A DNA stretch of 64,000 nt from Chelydra serpentina (Eukaryota > Chordata > Testudines > Chelydridae). Below, one piece after another: positions 45,108-53,872 of the stretch. A model generated the notes under the pieces. That model did no database searches, had not been told where the DNA came from, and worked only from the letters and a program-made list of their open reading frames with translations. The position numbers were made by a program, and so were the translations under genes. The first letter of the stretch is position 1. Every line of letters starts with the position of its first letter. The stretch is taken from positions 7,702,501 to 7,766,500 of the forward strand of contig JBAIAC010000035.1 of assembly GCA_037349315.1 (NCBI GenBank). The letters are read 5' to 3'.

Positions 45108-45416
45108 CAGGGGTCAGCAACCTTTCAGAAGCGGTGTGCCGAGTCTTCGTTTATTCACTCTAATTTAAGGTTTCGCATGTCATTAATACATTTTAACAGT
45201 TTTAGAAGGTTTCTTTCTATAAGTCTTTACATACAACAATAGTTTAGTTATATATTAAAGTAAATAAGGTTTTAAAAAGGTTTAAGAAGCTTAACTAAAA
45301 ATTAAATTAAAATGCAGAGCCCCCCAGACCTGGCCAGGACCCAGGTAGTGTGAGTGCCACTGAAAATCAGCTTGCGTGCTGCCTTTGGCACCCGTGCCAT
45401 AGGTTGCCTACCCCTG
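45108..45416. mobile_element. hAT element, CAGGGGTCAGCAACC end
   Basis: The 309-bp unit starts CAGGGGTCAGCAACC and ends GGTTGCCTACCCCTG. It is flanked by an exact 8-bp duplication, CTCTAGCG (45100-45107 and 45417-45424). The middle is AT-rich with 'aattaaattaaaatgcag'. I recall this as an abundant turtle hAT repeat. No transposase. Confidence 0.9.
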
Positions 45417-45599
45417 CTCTAGCGATAGCCTCTTTCAGAAGAAAGCTTAAGCTGAGATTTATGACATTTTTGTTGGTTATTATCTATGTTAACAATAAAG
45501 ACACATCCCAGAGGATGGTCATTTTGGACCTTCTCCAGTGTGTGTATTCTCTGTTTGGAGTAGGGTGAGAACTCTGCTGGATAGAAATTAGCATAACTC

Positions 45600-45878
45600 C
45601 GCAGATGTTGGTGGCACTACGTCTTCATGTATAGCTACAGTGTAGTGCTTTAGTGAAGATGGTACTACGCTGATGGGAGAGTGTCCCTCGTTGGTGTAGT
45701 TAATCCACCTCCCTGAGAGGTGGTAGCTGTGTTGGCAGGAGAAGCTGTCCCTCGACATAGTGCTGTCTGCAACGGGGGTAGGTTGGTGTAACTACATCGC
45801 TCAGCGGGGGGTGGATTTTTCACACCCCTGAGCGACGTAGTTATACCGACAGAGGTCTGTAGCGTAGGCTTGGCCTGA
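45600..45878. mobile_element. Harbinger-like palindrome, imperfect left end
   Basis: The right side 'gtagcgtaggcttggcc' matches family ends. The middle contains a hairpin whose arms are 'taactacatcgctcag' and 'ctgagcgacgtagtta' (about 45789-45843). The left end is blurred. Confidence 0.55.
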
Positions 45879-45879
45879 T

Positions 45880-46231
45880 TTACACCTGCTGAGGAACAGG
45901 ATTCCTGAGGCCAGATTCTTCCGTCTGTCTGCTTTGTGTAAAGTGCCTCCCTACACCAGCCATCCCCCTGCTCCCAATGGAGGGGGTGGGAAGAGGCATA
46001 GAGGAGCAGGTGTCTGCCACACGCAGTCCTCCACTGGCCCTGAGGGAACTGCCCCTGGGTAACCCTAACTTGCGCCAGGGCCAAGCAGCTGAGGATAGGA
46101 GCTGCAACTGGCTCCCAGCAGCTACCGCTCTCCCCTGCGTCTGAGCAGATTGCAGTCAGCCAGTTTAGGAAGCAGGTGAGGGGGTCACTTTATTACAGCA
46201 GACTGAATAACTCTGTGTGTCTCTCTCTCTC
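45880..46231. other. No gene recognised
   Basis: The 139-codon minus frame at 45665-46084 overlaps the preceding Harbinger-like element and is not a gene. I see no other signal before the palindromic element at 46232. Confidence 0.4.
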
Positions 46232-46281
46232 GGGTTACCAACTCGGACTGAAGTTATTCAGGGAGATTTTCCCCCTCCCCC

Positions 46282-46747
46282 TGTTAGCCAAATGGGCTCG
46301 TTTCCCCCTGGAGCTGCCCAATTACCCCAAGGAGGCACGGAGAGACAAGAGGACAGATACCAGACCCTTTATTAGTCAGTCAGCTGAGAGGGTGCTCTAC
46401 TCGGCTAGTGCCCAAGAAAGAGACACACCTTACAAGCACAACTGGGCTTCTTTTATACAGAGAGACAAACAACTTAGCGTGTCTAAATTCTGCTAACCCA
46501 GGCATTGTTTAAATCCAGTTCTAGTAGTAATCAGGATACATCTATTTAGCTTCCCGTCCTTCACATTCCTTTCCCAGGGTCGGGGGCATCCGTCCAACCC
46601 CCTCCCCTTGTCCATATATCTTCTATACATCCTGTATACGTACAGCTTCATGCATGGGAAACGACAGAGAGGACTTAGATAAGCATGTTTACTAGGATAA
46701 CAAGCAGAAGCCGAGATAAGCATGTTTTTCAGTTTTTGGGCCTAACA
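46282..46747 (-). repeat. Retroviral 3' LTR, 466 bp
   Basis: On the minus strand it starts TGTTAGGCCC and ends GGCTAACA. Compared base by base with the other LTR I found no difference. U3 holds a 13-bp direct repeat, AACATGCTTATCT (46677-46689 and 46714-46726, minus), a likely enhancer duplication. A TATA box and a polyadenylation signal follow. Confidence 0.95.
46368..46373 (-). terminator. Polyadenylation signal AATAAA in the 3' LTR
   Basis: AATAAA on the minus strand lies downstream of the TATA box and is followed about 20 bases on by a GT/T-rich stretch. The matching hexamer in the 5' LTR is at 52758-52763. Confidence 0.75.
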
Positions 46748-46758
46748 AGATCCCCCCT
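46748..46758 (-). other. Polypurine tract before the 3' LTR
   Basis: AGGGGGGATC lies directly upstream (minus strand) of the 3' LTR start, where the plus-strand DNA primer is expected. It is short but in the right place. Confidence 0.65.
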
Positions 46759-46777
46759 AAAAAGCATTTTGAGAGCC

Positions 46778-47892
46778 TTATGGCCCCCAATCCTCAGCCT
46801 TCACTGGCTGGTATAGGGCCATCATTTGTTGGTGTATAATTTGATTAGCCCTTCGTCGGACTAATGCAACTACACAGGGAGCAAAGCAAGCTAGGGTTAA
46901 TAGGGTTGTAATAAAGAGTATAAAGAGAAGAAAGCCTTCTCGGAGCCATCCCAGTTGCGGTACCCAGGACGTAAACCAGTCCATATTCCACCCACCCCAT
47001 GTTTGGGAGCTTCCAGCGGTCAATGTGGGATCAACGGACCGCCTCTCCCTAATCAAGTCGTCATATACCTTAATTCCTAATTTATTTCCTTGAATTTGGG
47101 GTAATAGAAAGAACAAGGGCCTAATGTACCCAACATAACATATTCCTGACCAATTTGGAGGCAATCTTCGATAAACGTATTGCCCACATATCCAGTAATG
47201 GCCTTTTAGGGCCCATTGTCCATTCGCAAAGGGGCCATCCCAGGTCTCGGGATAGTCCTCGGGGCCCGGTTCTTCATAATACAAAGGGTTACCCGAGTTC
47301 CATTAGGGTGTTGCCATGCCCACTGATACCAGCGTACCACGTGGTCCTTGCTAGTGGTATTGTCTCGCTAGCAACTTGCATACAGGCCATCGAAGAACCT
47401 ATCCCATGCTACCGCCTTGCAACCTTCACCCGAAGGGTGTTGGGCAGAACATTTTACCCAACTATTATTGGTAAGCTTTACATGGGTGTGGTTCCATCGC
47501 CCCTGATATTTAGAACAGTCATACGGGCGACAATAGGGATCCCAGCAATCAAACCCTGGGGATAGAGTCCAATCGCACTTACTTTCTCCCTCTCGCCTTG
47601 TCCGATTAAGGCAAAGAATACCCATTCCATAAGAATAAAGCCGCCAGGGGCTACTATCCTCAGTCCAAACTCCTGTTCCATCGTGGACTATGCTCAAAGT
47701 ACTGAGCCACCATTTGGGCTGTACTGGCTGGGCTACCCAAGGCCATTCATTTAATTCCCCTGGGCCTCCACACACCCATCAGTTACTGAGGTTAAAGGAG
47801 TTTGCTATTGTCTCCCCCAGCTGTAAAAACCTATTTTCCCAACCATAATAGTGATGGAAGTACATAAACAGAGATATTAACAACAATTTCAT
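46778..47892 (-). pseudogene. env: Endogenous retroviral env, short and broken
   Basis: The start at 47892 overlaps the integrase stop by one base. A hydrophobic signal-peptide-like start (about residues 1-17) is followed by a stop, TGA (47779-47781), at the codon where the first Cys of the surface-unit C-W-V-C site would stand. A second stop, TAG, lies at 47368-47370 and a frameshift between about 47300 and 47284. The last open part has a basic 'RERR' cleavage-like site, a Trp-rich membrane-proximal stretch, one transmembrane helix and a short tail. Between the cleavage-like site and the helix I find no fusion peptide, no heptad repeats and no C-x6-C-C motif, so the ectodomain of the membrane unit is absent. 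Confidence 0.8.
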
Positions 47893-48745
47893 TATCTTTT
47901 TCTAAACAGTCCCTTTAGTCCGTCCAGCTGCTGATACTCCCAGGTGGAGTCTTCGCCTGTGCCACCCCGGGCGTCCGGAGCCGGGGCGGGCAGAGGGCTG
48001 GTGTCCTCTTCCGATGATTCAGTCTCTGGGTTAGGGTTCAGAAACCACTTTACCCGCGTATGGTGTGTCCATTTGTCACTTCCAAGAACTTTAACTGCAG
48101 CTTGGCTGATGAGCGAGACAGTGTGTGGGCCGTCCCACCGTGGTGTAAAGGGGTCACGCTTCCACTTCTTGACAAGGACCTGATCACCGATCTGGAACGG
48201 GTGCATGGGCTGATCCAAGAGAAGGGCCTGAAAAGGCACCGCGTTCGATGCAGCTGTAACGAAACAGATTGCAGCCCAGAGACCTGTTTCCATAAGGAGT
48301 CCTTCCCCATTTCCCAGTTTACATCCTCCCGGAACCCCGGGATAAGGATTCGGGGAGGGAACCCGAAGACCAGTTCAAATGGTGAAAGCTTAAGACCCTT
48401 ACGCGGGGCCCTTCGAATGCGGGTAAGGGCGAGCGGCAGCGCATCAAGCCACTTTAAACTAGACTCTGTGCATAGTTTAGTGAGGGTATCCTTGAGAGTT
48501 CTATTCATTCTTTCTACCTGACCCGAGCTCTGTGGCCTCCAGGGTGTATGCAACTTCCATTGTATACCGAGTGTCTGGGACACCTGTTGGACCACTTGTG
48601 AGGTAAAGTGGCTTCCCTGATCAGACTCAATCGTTTCAGGGAGGTGGAATTGGGGAAGTATTTCATGCAACAGGACCTTAGTAACAGCCCGGGCCTGACA
48701 ATGCCGGGTGGGGTAACACTCTACCCATCCAGTAAGTTGATCCAC
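47893..48745 (-). pseudogene. pol: Endogenous retroviral integrase, catalytic core and C-terminus
   Basis: The first frame (48050-48745) has the second Asp (residue 42, in 'ESDQGSHF') and Glu78 in 'SSGQVERM', 35 residues apart, the DD35E arrangement. The C-terminal domain lies in another frame (47892-48293) with 'DPFTPRWDGPHTV' and 'HTRVKWF', as in gammaretroviral integrases. It ends in TAA, which overlaps the env ATG as TAATG at 47892. At least one frameshift separates core and C-terminus. Confidence 0.85.
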
Positions 48746-49208
48746 AAATACAAGTAAGTATTTATAACCCCTGCAAGGGGCATTTCTGCAAAGTCAACTT
48801 GCCACCTCTGGAAAGGGTATGTGGCCCATGGCCGGCCTCCCATTGGGGCGGGAGGGCCACACCCCTTTTGGTTGGTTTGTTGACAAACAGGGCAATTACT
48901 AACAATTCTCTGGGCTTCCACATGCATGCCCAGCCCCTTAAGGGATCGGGTGGCCAAATCAACCATTGCCCCCGATCCCATATGTCCCTCTTTATGCACG
49001 TGCCGAAGAATTTCCTGAAGCACTGGTCGGGGGACAAAAATTTCCCCCCCCCCGGTAATTTCCACCATCCAGAAGGAACCTGCCGGGCCCCCACAGCCTG
49101 CGCGTGGCATACTTCCTCAGCTGTGTATTGGGGAGGGGGGTTTTTAGCTTCTGTATCTTGAACCAAGAGGAGCCACGAGGCCCCTTCCCGTGCGGCCTCC
49201 TTTGTGGC
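48721..49208 (-). pseudogene. pol: Endogenous retroviral integrase, zinc-binding N-terminus
   Basis: The frame 48721-49110 shows the H-H-C-C zinc site: His37 and His43 (with a further His39 in the same stretch) and 'CPVC' at 73-76. Next comes 'WQVDFAEM' with the first catalytic Asp (residue 106). A frameshift follows near 48730, in the start of the catalytic core. Overlapping frames on both sides (48992-49273) carry the tether from RNase H. Confidence 0.82.
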
Positions 49209-49679
49209 CTAATCAGCCAATTGATTATATCTACGCTGTTTGGCCTCCGGGGCCCTTCCAAGGTCACGCACATGTATTACGGCAACCCGGAGGGGAAGCA
49301 TCAGGGCCTCAAGAAGTCTTTTGATGAGGCTCCCATGTGAAATTCTTTGGCCTGATGCTGTGATAAATCCCCTTTCTCTCCACAGGGTCCCGTGAGCATG
49401 TACCACCATGTAGGCATAGCGACTATCAGTAAACAGGTTAATAGTTTTCCCGGTCCCCAACCAGAGAGCCTCAATAAGAGCCACTAGTTCCGCCGCTTGG
49501 GCAGACAAATTAGGGCTAAGTTTAAACTTGTGTGCTTCTTTGCCCTTAATTACTACTGCTGCTCCGGTATACCGCTTGCCATCTATCACATAACTGGACC
49601 CGTCAACGTACCCTTCAATTTCAGGGTTGGGCCAAGGCAAGTCCGAGAGATCAGGGCGGGGTTTGGTTTCCTGTTGCAA
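49209..49679 (-). pseudogene. pol: Endogenous retroviral RNase H domain
   Basis: A 156-codon frame with the RNase H motifs: D-G-S (residues 26-28), the Glu of 'QAAELVALIEAL' (residue 64) and the Asp of 'TDSRYA' (residue 85). It lies in a different frame from RT. Only about 80 bases separate it from the RT frame, too few for the connection subdomain (about 120 residues in gamma-like RT). The RT-RNase H junction is therefore deleted or scrambled. Confidence 0.85.
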
Positions 49680-49762
49680 GACTTCAATACAGTCATGAGT
49701 GGGGCTAGCCTCATGGGTCTAGGAGGGCTAGAGCGGGAGGCTGAACCAAGGCCTTTTAGCTC

Positions 49763-50704
49763 TCAAAATGCTTTTTCCATCTCTCTGGTCCACGTCCAAT
49801 GGAGCAGACCCTCTTTAGTTAAGGATTCATATAGTGGTTTGGCTCTTCCCCCGTAGTCAGGGATCCAGAGCCGACAAAAGCCAGTCAGTCCCAGAAAAGC
49901 CCTTAGTTCTCGGGGGTTTTGGGGCTGAGGGCTATCAAGTATAACCTGGATTCTTTCTTTACCCTGACTACGACTTCCTTGGCACAAGTGATACCCAAGG
50001 AAAGTGACCTGCTGCTTAACCAGTTGTGCTTTTTCCTTTGAGACCTTATACCCCTGTGCCCCAAGGTAATTAAGGAGCTCTATAGTTTGCTCTTTACAGG
50101 CTGCCTCTGTTTCAGTACTTAAGAGCAAATCATCGCAATACTGGCCTATGTTACATGAAGGGTGTTTAGCCAGGAATGGGGCGAGGTCCCTTCTTAACTG
50201 GCTGCCAAAAATCTCAAGTGCACAGGTAAGTCCTTGTGGGACAACGGTCCAAAGGTATTGAGCTTTGTAGTGGGTATCTGGGTCCTCCCACTCACAGGCA
50301 AACAGTCTCTGAGACTCCAGATCAAGGGGAATGGAAAAGAAGGCATCTTTTAAATCTATGACAGAGAACCAGCTGTGATTTTTGGGAACTTGGCCCAGAA
50401 TAGTATAGGGATTCGGGACAACTGGATAGGGGGCTTCTATTAACTTGTTAATTTGTCTTAGGTCCTGGACCAACCGATACTGCCCATTAGGCTTAGGCAC
50501 CCCCATTATCGGAGTATTGTATGGGGACGTGCCTTCCCTGAGCCACCCGCACTGCAGAAACTTTTGAATCAGAGGTTTTAACCCGATTCGAGTGGTTAGC
50601 TTAAGGGGGTATTGTCGAATTCGGACTGGGCTGCTTCCCTCCTTAAGGGAAATATGCACTGGTGAAGCATTCCGGGCCGAGCAACGCCTCCCTTCTCTGC
50701 CCAA
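49763..50704 (-). pseudogene. pol: Endogenous retroviral reverse transcriptase, fingers to palm
   Basis: A 313-codon open frame, the longest of the provirus. It holds 'VIDLKDAFFSIPL' with the first catalytic Asp (residue 117), 'VPQGLTCALEIFG' at 155-167 and Y-C-D-D at residues 189-192, where the second Tyr-x-Asp-Asp residue is Cys. Val or Met is more usual there in gamma-like enzymes, and Cys is odd but not obviously inactivating. The frame ends at 49763 in a stop right after 'EKAF'. The start given is only the first in-frame Met after the protease region; as part of pol no separate start is expected. Confidence 0.9.
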
Positions 50705-51205
50705 ACCTTAAGGTTAACCCCTGATAGCTGGTTCCCTTCACTCCTCCCCTGGCATTCCGGGGAGTGATTTCTAGCACTTATCAGGGCCATCTGGTAGTTA
50801 GAGGATTGCTGAGTCTAACTTCCACAGTCCCTTTGTCCAACGAGATTTCCGCCTGCAGTTTAGTGAGGATATCTCGTCCGAGCTGTGCGATGGGGCCAGA
50901 GGGGCTGTAAACAAACTGGTGGGAAATTTAACGGTCCCCTATTTTCACTAGGAGAGGCAAAGTTTTTTCCAAGGCTGTAGTTTGCTCTCTATCCCTTGGA
51001 CCATGGCACGTCCCCGAGCTCTACCTCGGGGAGCCTTATTAAGGGGGAGCAAACTAAGGGTGGCCCCAGTATCAATAAGGGCTTCAATTGGGTGGCCCCC
51101 CCCCTTTAATTTGTACCGTGGGATCCAGGCTGTCAGCTTGCGCCGCCCGGAGGGGCCGCTGGGTCCCCCGGCCCCCCCTATGGGGAAGATTCCTCCCCTG
51201 AACAT
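50705..51205 (-). pseudogene. pro: Endogenous retroviral protease, broken
   Basis: The frame at 50948-51205 contains the aspartyl protease site D-T-G-A (residues 45-48) within 'ALIDTGATLSLL'. It stops at 50948. Just beyond, in the same frame, 'LGRDILTKL' at about 50850 matches the C-terminal protease motif (G-R-D/N), so a stop in the middle has cut the protein. The enzyme would cleave Gag-Pol and works as a dimer; this one is incomplete. Confidence 0.78.
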
Positions 51206-51537
51206 CCCGTACCGTTGTAGAGGATGGGAAGGGACAGGGATTTATCTTTACGTTCCCTTCCCATGGCCTGTCGCCGGGGGCATTCATTCTTCCAGTGCCC
51301 CTCTTCCTTACAGATAGCACACTGATTTCGACCCAGGCGAGGGCCCCTCCCCTTCCCAGGTGGCCCTGGCCATCCCTTAACTTTGTCCCCCCTTTCTTCA
51401 TATCCTTCTCTTAGGGCCATGGCTAAAACACGGGCCCCTTTCTTCCGCTCCTCATCATCCCTTCGATCATAAACCTTCATGGCAATTTCTAAAAGTTCCT
51501 CTATATTTTTGCCCAACGCCCCCTCCAATTTCTGCAA
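51178..51537 (-). pseudogene. gag: Endogenous retroviral gag, capsid end and nucleocapsid
   Basis: The open 119-codon piece begins with the end of the capsid ('LEGALGKNIEELLEIA' and the charged 'DRRDDEERKK' helix). It then has a basic Pro/Gly-rich linker and one zinc knuckle with Cys73, Cys76, His81 and Cys86 (C-x2-C-x4-H-x4-C). It ends at a TAG (51178-51180). In gammaretroviruses a TAG is read through into protease; here the protease lies in another frame, so read-through would not produce Gag-Pol. Confidence 0.82.
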
Positions 51538-51557
51538 CTTCTTTCTAATGTCCTCAT

Positions 51558-51948
51558 AGGACTGTCCAATGAAAAGGGGGGATTAGTACCCGTTTCCCAT
51601 TGATATCCTCAGGATCGAGGTTTGTGTATCTCTTACAGGTATTACAAAGCCGCTCATAAAAAAGCAGCTGGGTTTTCATTTCTTTCCTGTCTTATATTAT
51701 ATATAGGGATATTGGTCCCAATGCCCATCTCGGGACACAATGCTATGTACAGCTTGTACAATTTCTAGTCTGAGTGTCCCTCCCTCAGGCCATTCCACCC
51801 CGAATGTCGTCCATTCGTGAGTACAGAATTTTACAAGATTGTCTTTACATAATACAATTCCATAATCAGCCTGGCATCTAAATGCCTTCCAGTTATCCAG
51901 CATACATCCCAGGGGTGTCCTGGAGAAAATACTTTGACCGGACCCCAT
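51558..51948 (-). pseudogene. gag: Endogenous retroviral gag, matrix piece and capsid scrap
   Basis: The frame opens at 51948 with MGSGQS, a plausible N-myristoylation signal. It continues for 83 codons through matrix-like sequence that ends in 'HWDQYPYI' before a stop at 51697-51699. Gammaretroviral matrix has the same D-Q-x-P-Y-I site, but it is followed by p12 and about 200 residues of capsid. Here the next recognisable part is the capsid C-terminus (about 51560-51660, another frame). The p12 and capsid N-terminal domain are therefore missing. The product could not build a core. Confidence 0.8.
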
Positions 51949-52653
51949 TATGCTTTAACCCAGAGTTTTCCAAGACAGAGATATCGAGAGGGGGGGAGGG
52001 AAAGGGATCTAATTCTAACTCAGATATCCGCTGGGTCACGAGGTTCGGCTGACCCCCCTTGCAATCAAGATATCCTGGTCACCGGGTTTCCCCTCGCAGG
52101 AGTCTTGGGGCGGCTGAAGTCAGCTTAAGCCTCAGACCTGTCAGCAGCACTCATTCATCTTTCACACAGATCCCTTTAATCAGTTACAATCTCGGTTTCC
52201 AACACACCATTCAGAGGAGAAACAAGATTACCCCTCCCAGAAACAAGAGTAACCCCTGAGGTTGCTCCAAGTCCCAATAATTGTTAGAAACAGTACCCTT
52301 TAACCAAAAACACAACGACAAGACATTTACAAAGCTACAATAATGTTAATATACCTTCCTGTATACAGGCTGCCTAGGGGATTTCCACTGTCCAACCCAC
52401 ACCCCGGGGGCGTTATTCCTCAAACCCGGGAGGTAAACGCACTTACCGCCCGAAGTGGCCGCGTCCGGCAGTCAGACTTCCCCTTCTTCTGGAGCCGTCT
52501 TGCTTCCGTGTCCTTCAGAGTTCTCTTCAGAGAGGACGCAGCCGCCCCGGCCGATTGTGACGACCCGAGGCCCGAGCAAACCAATAGCTCGAGGTGGCCA
52601 CTCCTCGGAATCGCCCTCGGCCGCCGGTCAGCGTCCTCTACAGGGAGAGAAGT
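51949..52653 (-). other. Retroviral leader (packaging region)
   Basis: About 700 bases between the primer site and the gag start with no long frame in the sense direction. By position it would hold the splice donor and the packaging signal. I cannot point to either with confidence. The length is usual for gamma-like viruses. Confidence 0.6.
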
Positions 52654-52671
52654 CCCGGCGGAGTCGCCATT
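52654..52671 (-). other. Primer binding site, tRNA-Arg-like
   Basis: Directly inside the 5' LTR the minus strand reads TGGCGACTCCGCCGGGAC (its first T shared with the base next to the LTR edge, position fixed within one base). TGGCGACTC is the complement of the 3' end of tRNA-Arg(UCU)-type tRNAs. The bases after it agree only partly, so the tRNA assignment is provisional. Confidence 0.55.
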
Positions 52672-53137
52672 TGTTAGCCAAATGGGCTCGTTTCCCCCTG
52701 GAGCTGCCCAATTACCCCAAGGAGGCACGGAGAGACAAGAGGACAGATACCAGACCCTTTATTAGTCAGTCAGCTGAGAGGGTGCTCTACTCGGCTAGTG
52801 CCCAAGAAAGAGACACACCTTACAAGCACAACTGGGCTTCTTTTATACAGAGAGACAAACAACTTAGCGTGTCTAAATTCTGCTAACCCAGGCATTGTTT
52901 AAATCCAGTTCTAGTAGTAATCAGGATACATCTATTTAGCTTCCCGTCCTTCACATTCCTTTCCCAGGGTCGGGGGCATCCGTCCAACCCCCTCCCCTTG
53001 TCCATATATCTTCTATACATCCTGTATACGTACAGCTTCATGCATGGGAAACGACAGAGAGGACTTAGATAAGCATGTTTACTAGGATAACAAGCAGAAG
53101 CCGAGATAAGCATGTTTTTCAGTTTTTGGGCCTAACA
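52672..53137 (-). repeat. Retroviral 5' LTR, 466 bp
   Basis: Same length and, by eye, the same sequence as the 3' LTR. In this copy the LTR would drive transcription toward lower coordinates. The identity implies that insertion is recent on any reasonable neutral rate, or that the LTRs were homogenised. Confidence 0.95.
52840..52847 (-). promoter_or_regulatory. TATA box of the 5' LTR
   Basis: TATAAAAG on the minus strand, about 80 bases before the AATAAA, the spacing expected for U3/R of a gamma-like LTR. The copy in the 3' LTR lies at 46450-46457. Confidence 0.75.
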
Positions 53138-53855
53138 CCCCCCAACATGACGTAATGTCATTTTCTTAAAATATCCTATTAAAATCTCCCGGATTGCTTT
53201 CAATAGTCACTGGGATATTGATGCCAATCCTAGAAGGTTGGCAACCCAGTGCCTCTCAGAAACAACCAAAACAAAACAAAGCCGACTCCTTGGAGGAGAA
53301 GGGATCATCGTAGGCATGAGCTCCTCGCCTCCTATGTTACGCACAGCTTTCCCCCAGACTTGTCAATGGCTGACTCTTGCAATGGGGCAGTACTGCACTA
53401 GGACCAGGGTAAATCCCATGCATGGCCCTAATGGATACAGAAAAGTCAAGTATAGGAAGATGCTTTTTAGGGTCCCTCTCCCGCAAAGCATTTAAATACG
53501 TGAATTGTCCCATTGAGTTCACTGAGATTATTCCTGCTAAATAATACCTAGCCCTTATAGTGCTTTTTACTAGTAGATCTTAAAGGTAAATGTTTGCAGG
53601 ATTGGGGTATGAACTCTCAAACAGAAGGCGAGTCTGCAAATAGCTAACGCCCACCTTTTGCCTTGGGGCATTGTTCTGTGTGGACAGGGGGGCACAGATC
53701 ACTGGTCAGTGTGTCAGCATTATTGGTCTCCCACCTGATCTTATACCAGTGTGACACAGGCCAGAGGCAGCTTTCAAGGGCAGGAACGGGAAAGTTTAAA
53801 AAAAAACCCTGACATTTAGACACAATTTTCAGGTGATGCAGCTTCTAAAGAAGGC

Positions 53856-53872
53856 GGGGGGGGGGGGGGGGG
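53856..53872 (+). repeat. G17 homopolymer
   Basis: Seventeen consecutive G bases. Its length is a probable weak point for the assembly and for sequencing across this site. Confidence 0.85.

Larger units (their letters stand above)
46282..53137 (-). mobile_element. Class I (gamma-like) endogenous retrovirus, complete ends, defective body
   Basis: About 6.86 kb from TG to CA on the minus strand. Order in the sense direction: 5' LTR (53137-52672), primer binding site, leader, gag, protease, RT, RNase H, integrase, env, purine tract and 3' LTR (46747-46282). The Gag zinc knuckle, the env with a CWxC-like site, the IN C-terminus and the pro-pol order point to gammaretrovirus-like elements. The flanks show CCCCC (46277-46281 and 53138-53142), a possible 5-bp duplication but placed in a C-run. 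Large internal losses and frame changes make the copy non-autonomous. Confidence 0.93.
46232..53247. mobile_element. Older palindromic element split by the retrovirus
   Basis: GGGTTACCAAC (46232-46242) on the left and GTTGGCAACCC (53237-53247) on the right are inverted repeats with one mismatch. Without the provirus the unit is about 160 bp (46232-46281 plus 53138-53247). 'gggttgccaac' ends belong to a repeat common in turtle DNA. It gives a relative date: this palindrome was here before the retrovirus. Confidence 0.65.

Noticed and set aside
46176..46496. Plus frame that repeats its last 71 codons at 52455-52886
   Set aside because: The shared part is the antisense of the two identical LTRs. 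It is not a duplicated gene.
46493..46723. 76-codon minus frame present in two exact copies (also 52883-53113)
   Set aside because: It lies in U3 of both LTRs. The only reason to consider it is the duplication, and no LTR-encoded protein of this kind is known to me for class I viruses.
47155..47565. 136-codon plus frame and similar plus frames across 47.1-50 kb
   Set aside because: They are antisense shadows of env and pol.
46282..53137. Assignment to Gypsy or to class II/III retroviruses
   Set aside because: A single zinc knuckle, the gamma-like integrase C-terminus, the protease-pol order and an env with a C-W-V-C-type site favour class I.
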